Shown here: piece after piece, positions 60,930 through 64,000 of the stretch
Position numbering within the stretch: position 1 is the stretch's first letter
Layout: every line of letters starts with the position of its first letter
Origin: Streptococcus hyointestinalis
GTDB taxonomy: Bacteria; Bacillota; Bacilli; Lactobacillales; Streptococcaceae
Direction: 5' to 3'
Length of the DNA stretch: 64,000 nucleotides
NCBI RefSeq assembly: GCF_011039275.1
Contig: NZ_JAAKGB010000001.1
Location: 1,364,001 to 1,428,000, forward strand
Translations under genes and position numbers: made by a program
Notes under the pieces: generated by a model
Told to the model about the DNA's origin: nothing
What the model saw: the letters and a program-made list of their open reading frames with translations, nothing else
The model's database searches: none

Positions 60930-61715
60930 TCAATATTCTATGATTAAGTCGGTCTCTAGCATGCGCTTTAACAAATGCTGTACTTTTGAAAAGGACATCG
61001 TATCCGCTTCAAATGAGCTCCTCATACTCATAACAGCACTCTGGTATTGCAGGCTGTGATGACTGCTTTTATTGATAAACAGCTCTGCTTGCAATTGAGG
61101 CAACAAGGTTTGACGGATAAGTTTCTCATAGTCCTTACTATCGTCTGTCGATAAAATCAAAAAATCACCGTCTGAGAGATAGTAGACACTGTCTTCTAAA
61201 CCGACAAAGCGCTCTAGAGTATCCGCCATGTGCTTAATTATACGGCGATATTCCTTGGAGTGCACTTGATAAAAATAGTCATTGTGCGCCCAATGAACGA
61301 GACTAATTTGCAGGTGACTCCCTGAAATTCTCGTCTCCTCAAGCAAGACCTTATAGGCAGCTTCAGCCTGCTTTTCCTTTGTAGTGACCTTAGAGACTAT
61401 CGTGTGGTAATAAGCCACCAAGCAATTGCCTAGTGTCAATGCCAAGGGAAAGCTAATCACCAGCAAAAAAAGAGACATGCCTGCCATAAAGCTCACACCA
61501 GACAACAAAATCATGACTGCAAGGGCTATTGACAAAAGCGTCAGCCACGCAACTAAGAGCGTACTCAAGAAAAGATTGCTCACTAAAGCCAAGGCAAGTA
61601 GGCAAAGCAAACTCGACAAAAAAGGCTTATCCACCAAAAAGTCATAAATGAGCAAAAACAGTAATCCAGCCGATAAGACCACACTCTCTATTAACAAATG
61701 TCTTTGCTTATTCAT
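60930..61715 (-). CDS. Membrane protein with degenerate GGDEF-like domain
   Basis: 261 aa: five or six membrane segments in the first 115 residues, then a cytoplasmic domain of about 145 residues. YYLSDGDFLILSTDDSKDYE stands where GGDEF would be (SDGDF), so diguanylate cyclase activity is unlikely. This is the arrangement of YdaK-type receptors in ydaJKLMN/pss exopolysaccharide operons. Overlaps the epimerase gene end by 8 bp; ATG 61715 preferred. Confidence 0.75.
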   Translation of the reverse strand: MNKQRHLLIESVVLSAGLLFLLIYDFLVDKPFLSSLLCLLALALVSNLFLSTLLVAWLTLLSIALAVMILLSGVSFMAGMSLFLLVISFPLALTLGNCLVAYYHTIVSKVTTKEKQAEAAYKVLLEETRISGSHLQISLVHWAHNDYFYQVHSKEYRRIIKHMADTLERFVGLEDSVYYLSDGDFLILSTDDSKDYEKLIRQTLLPQLQAELFINKSSHHSLQYQSAVMSMRSSFEADTMSFSKVQHLLKRMLETDLIIEY

Positions 61716-62874
61716 CACTCACCCCACTTGCAAAATCTAGCGGGCGCTCTGCTCGTCCAAAATGATAGGCGAGTGCCTGTGTGATACGCTCTGACGCACA
61801 GCCATCTCCATAAGGATTTTGCGCCCTTGCCATGCGGTTGTAACACTCTCTATCACCTAAGAGCTCTCGCATAGCGCTTTTAATCGTTTCCTTGTCAGTA
61901 CCAACTAAACGCAAGGTGCCTGCCTGCACGCCTTCTGGGCGCTCTGTTTCCTTACGTAAGACAAGGACAGGCTTACCAAGTGACGGCGCTTCTTCTTGCA
62001 CACCACCTGAGTCGGTCATGATGAAATAACTGCGCCGTGCGATATTATGAAAGTCAACCACATCAAGCGGTGAGATGAGATGGATATGCTCAACGCCATC
62101 TAGCATCTGCTTGGCTAGCGCTTGCACATTAGGATTTGGATGTACTGGAAAGACAATCTCCAAGTCCTCATACTCTGCACTCACCTCATAGATAGCCTCA
62201 AACACCTCTTTCATGGCGTCACCGTGACTTTCTCTGCGGTGCATGGTCAATAAAATAAAGCGTTTATTGCTATCAAGTCTATCAAACAGCTCATGGTGAT
62301 AAGAGTCGCTGACAGTCAGAGACAAAGTGTCTATCACTGTATTTCCCGTCACAAAGATAGCATCTTTGTTTCGTCCTTCTTGCAGGAGATTAGCTCTACT
62401 CTTAGCAGTCGGTGCAAAGTAAACATCACACATAGCGTCGGTCAGCTGACGATTCATCTCCTCTGGACAGGGTGAGAGCTTGTCCCAAGTGCGAAGCCCA
62501 GCCTCGACATGCCCCAGCTTAATGTGATTGTAAAAAGTCGCTAGACTAGCAGCAAAGGCTGTCGCTGTGTCACCATGAACCAAAACCATATCAGGCTGTT
62601 CTTTTTTGAGCACAGCGTCCATTTTTTCAAGAATGACTGTCGTCACATCCACCAAACTCTGGCGCTCACTCATGACATCCAAATCATAATCAGGCACTAT
62701 TCCAAACACCTGACACACTTGGTCAAGAAGTTCCCTGTGCTGTGACGTCACCACAACCTTGGTCTCAAATAAATGTTTTTCCTTTTTCAACTGAAAAATT
62801 AAAGGAGCCATCTTAATGGCTTCTGGTCGTGTCCCAAAAACAACCATCACCTTCAAACGTTTTTCAGAAGACAT
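61708..62874 (-). CDS. wecB: UDP-N-acetylglucosamine 2-epimerase
   Basis: 388-aa enzyme making UDP-ManNAc from UDP-GlcNAc. GTRPEAIKMAPLIFQLKK, HGDTATAFAASLATF, GHVEAGLRT, and MTDSGGVQEEAPSLGKPVLV are hallmark motifs. First gene of the polysaccharide operon, which suggests the polymer contains ManNAc or the enzyme adjusts sugar-nucleotide supply. Also known as mnaA. Confidence 0.95.
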   Translation of the reverse strand: MSSEKRLKVMVVFGTRPEAIKMAPLIFQLKKEKHLFETKVVVTSQHRELLDQVCQVFGIVPDYDLDVMSERQSLVDVTTVILEKMDAVLKKEQPDMVLVHGDTATAFAASLATFYNHIKLGHVEAGLRTWDKLSPCPEEMNRQLTDAMCDVYFAPTAKSRANLLQEGRNKDAIFVTGNTVIDTLSLTVSDSYHHELFDRLDSNKRFILLTMHRRESHGDAMKEVFEAIYEVSAEYEDLEIVFPVHPNPNVQALAKQMLDGVEHIHLISPLDVVDFHNIARRSYFIMTDSGGVQEEAPSLGKPVLVLRKETERPEGVQAGTLRLVGTDKETIKSAMRELLGDRECYNRMARAQNPYGDGCASERITQALAYHFGRAERPLDFASGVSDE

Positions 62875-62908
62875 AATGACCTCTCTTTCATTTGTTTATA
62901 ATGTTATA

Positions 62909-62929
62909 GTAACAACCTCTTATTGTTAC
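62909..62929. repeat. Inverted repeat upstream of the epimerase operon
   Basis: GTAACAA-cctctta-TTGTTAC, 35 bp upstream of the wecB start. Candidate operator of the polysaccharide operon; the rest of the 250-bp interval to rpmE2 shows only the rpmE2 promoter. Confidence 0.5.
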
Positions 62930-63048
62930 ACAAGTTTATTTTAATAAGATGAAAAAGAGATTGAAAACATTAAAATAATATTAAACTAATATTTCATTTA
63001 TTTTTGGAGTGACTTTTTCTTATCCGTCAAAAAATTCGCTAAAAAGAC

Positions 63049-63077
63049 TTGTCAAGTCTGGCAAGTTTTGATAGAAT
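63049..63077 (+). promoter_or_regulatory. rpmE2 promoter
   Basis: -35 TTGTCA (63049-63054), 17-bp spacer, -10 TAGAAT (63072-63077). Confidence 0.75.
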
Positions 63078-63135
63078 GTAATAGTTAATAAACTATGGCT
63101 CACAAGAGCTATGGCAGAAAGGAAAATTGTTAAAC

Positions 63136-63378
63136 ATGAAAAAAGATATCCATCCAGAATATCGTCAAGTTGTCTTCATGGACACTACTACTGGCTACAA
63201 GTTCCTTAGCGGTTCAACAAAATCTTCTAAAGAAACTGTTGAATTTGAAGGTGCTGAATACCCACTTATCCGTGTTGAAATCTCATCAGATTCACACCCA
63301 TTCTACACAGGTCGTCAAAAATTCACTCAAGCAGACGGACGTGTGGATCGTTTCAACAAAAAATACGGTCTCAAATAA
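63136..63378 (+). CDS. rpmE2: Ribosomal protein bL31, type B
   Basis: 80-aa Zn-free L31 (no CxxC). [34 protein letters not shown] and [11 protein letters not shown] match the streptococcal type B protein. The AAAGGAAAA site is 13 bp before this ATG and 4 bp before an in-frame TTG at 63127, so the start could be three residues earlier. Confidence 0.95.
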   Translation: MKKDIHPEYRQVVFMDTTTGYKFLSGSTKSSKETVEFEGAEYPLIRVEISSDSHPFYTGRQKFTQADGRVDRFNKKYGLK

Positions 63379-63410
63379 GAAACCGCATTTATCATCTGAA
63401 AACGTTGATA

Positions 63411-63449
63411 TTAAGCCATTTTCGAGAAGTCGAAATTGGCTTTTTTTAT
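63411..63449 (+). terminator. rpmE2 terminator
   Basis: AAGCCA...TTGGCTT with inner TTTTCG/CGAAA pairing, then TTTTTTATTTTT. Confidence 0.8.
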
Positions 63450-63482
63450 TTTTAGTACCGTTTTTGGTACCGTCTTGGAAAA

Positions 63483-64000
63483 TTAATTATTTGACTTTTT
63501 GAGATAATCAGCAAATTTTTTTATTGTCTGTTCTCCTCCTGCTTCTGTGGCATGACTGTAGGTATCTAATGTCATTTGACTACTAGCATGACCTAACCGC
63601 TTGGCAGCATTAACTGGGTCTACTCCTACTTCTATCATTAAGGTTGCATGAGTATGCCTAAACCCATGAGGTGTGATTTTCTTTAAATTATGTTTATTGA
63701 TAATACGCTTCAATATGCTGTTGATATAATCTTGATACAAAGGCTGTATTTTTCCGTCTCTATCAACAAACGTAAACATATAATCATTATCAATTAATGG
63801 AGTAACTGAAAGTTGCCCTTTTTCTTTTTTACTTTGCTGTTTCCATTCTTTTAAGATAGAAACTGTCTCAATATCTAAAGGAATTTGACGTACTGAAAAT
63901 CTATTTTTAGTACTTTTTTCGACTGCTTTTCCTTTTATCCGCCCTAAATTTTTGGTGACAGATAATATCTGTTTATCAAAATTCATATCAGACCACCTTA
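63483..64000 (-). CDS. int: Tyrosine integrase of a second mobile element (5' end beyond the window)
   Basis: C-terminal catalytic part, 167 aa after the first Met, but the frame stays open to the window edge (a WSD-MNFD join typical of the domain), so the gene continues to the right. ITPHGFRHTHATLMIEVGVD has the HxxR box (HGFRHTHAT), and AKRLGHASSQMTLDTYSHAT the last His and the nucleophile Tyr. It is a phage/ICE type unlike the int at 21 kb. Located directly behind rpmE2. Confidence 0.88.
   Translation of the reverse strand, partial: RWSDMNFDKQILSVTKNLGRIKGKAVEKSTKNRFSVRQIPLDIETVSILKEWKQQSKKEKGQLSVTPLIDNDYMFTFVDRDGKIQPLYQDYINSILKRIINKHNLKKITPHGFRHTHATLMIEVGVDPVNAAKRLGHASSQMTLDTYSHATEAGGEQTIKKFADYLKKSNN

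Overview
The window looks like a chromosomal segment of a low-GC Gram-positive coccus of the genus Streptococcus. Evidence: the order miaA-hflX-rnz-SDR-recJ, the rplS/tRNA-Arg and rplJ-rplL neighbourhoods, a secreted GH70 glucansucrase, LPXTG surface proteins, type B L31 and a streptococcal-type MET-box upstream of metA. The glucansucrase together with the polysaccharide operon suggests the S. bovis/equinus/salivarius side of the genus, but the species is inference.

Layout. 1-12.2 kb: housekeeping genes (DUF2974 lipase-like protein, dnaD, metA, apt, an SRPBCC pseudogene, then the compact minus-strand operon miaA-hflX-hypothetical-rnz-SDR-recJ-acetyltransferase, and a DUF3042 gene). 12.2-17 kb: one large glucansucrase gene split by a frameshift, with four 192-bp repeats at its C-terminal end. 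17-20.9 kb: uvrC, a TetR regulator, and rplJ-rplL with a leader and promoter. 20.9-53.4 kb: a complete-looking 32.5-kb integrative conjugative element (ICE) of the Tn916/ICESt3 superfamily, inserted in the 3' end of tRNA-Arg(CCU) and bounded by an 18-bp direct repeat. 53.5-62.9 kb: rplS, paired crcB genes, chorismate mutase, a VTT membrane protein, flavodoxin, adenosine deaminase, a DHH phosphodiesterase, and a polysaccharide operon (UDP-GlcNAc 2-epimerase, degenerate GGDEF membrane protein, 45-aa membrane peptide, GT2 synthase, GH8 hydrolase). 63-64 kb: rpmE2 followed by the C-terminal part of a second tyrosine integrase, so another mobile element starts at the right edge.

The ICE reads, from its int end: int and a DUF771-like excisionase candidate; cargo (membrane protein, HigBA, DUF4160/DUF2442 trio); an LPXTG protein; the transfer apparatus (secreted protein, lysozyme/CHAP hydrolase, VirB6-like channel, VirB4 ATPase, TcpE, TcpD, TcpC); YefM/YoeB; small genes including a frameshifted ardA; MobT relaxase; oriT; the TcpA coupling protein; two DUF961 genes; a GbpC/antigen I/II-like adhesin; a thioredoxin-like protein; regulators; MntA/HepT; a DUF3825-like gene; an 850-bp gene-free stretch that appears to hold structured RNA; and a cI-like repressor plus ImmA peptidase behind a palindromic operator pair. 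At least three, probably four or five, toxin-antitoxin-like modules would stabilise it. MobT would nick oriT, TcpA would deliver the strand, and the VirB4/VirB6/TcpC/CHAP machine would export it.

The least explained part is 50.1-50.97 kb in the ICE: at least seven hairpins, three of which pair only on the minus strand (G-U there, A-C on the plus strand), flanked by promoter-terminator pairs for two short RNAs. Second is the oriT region, where a strong inverted repeat is followed by a 104-bp cruciform with nested mirrored repeats.
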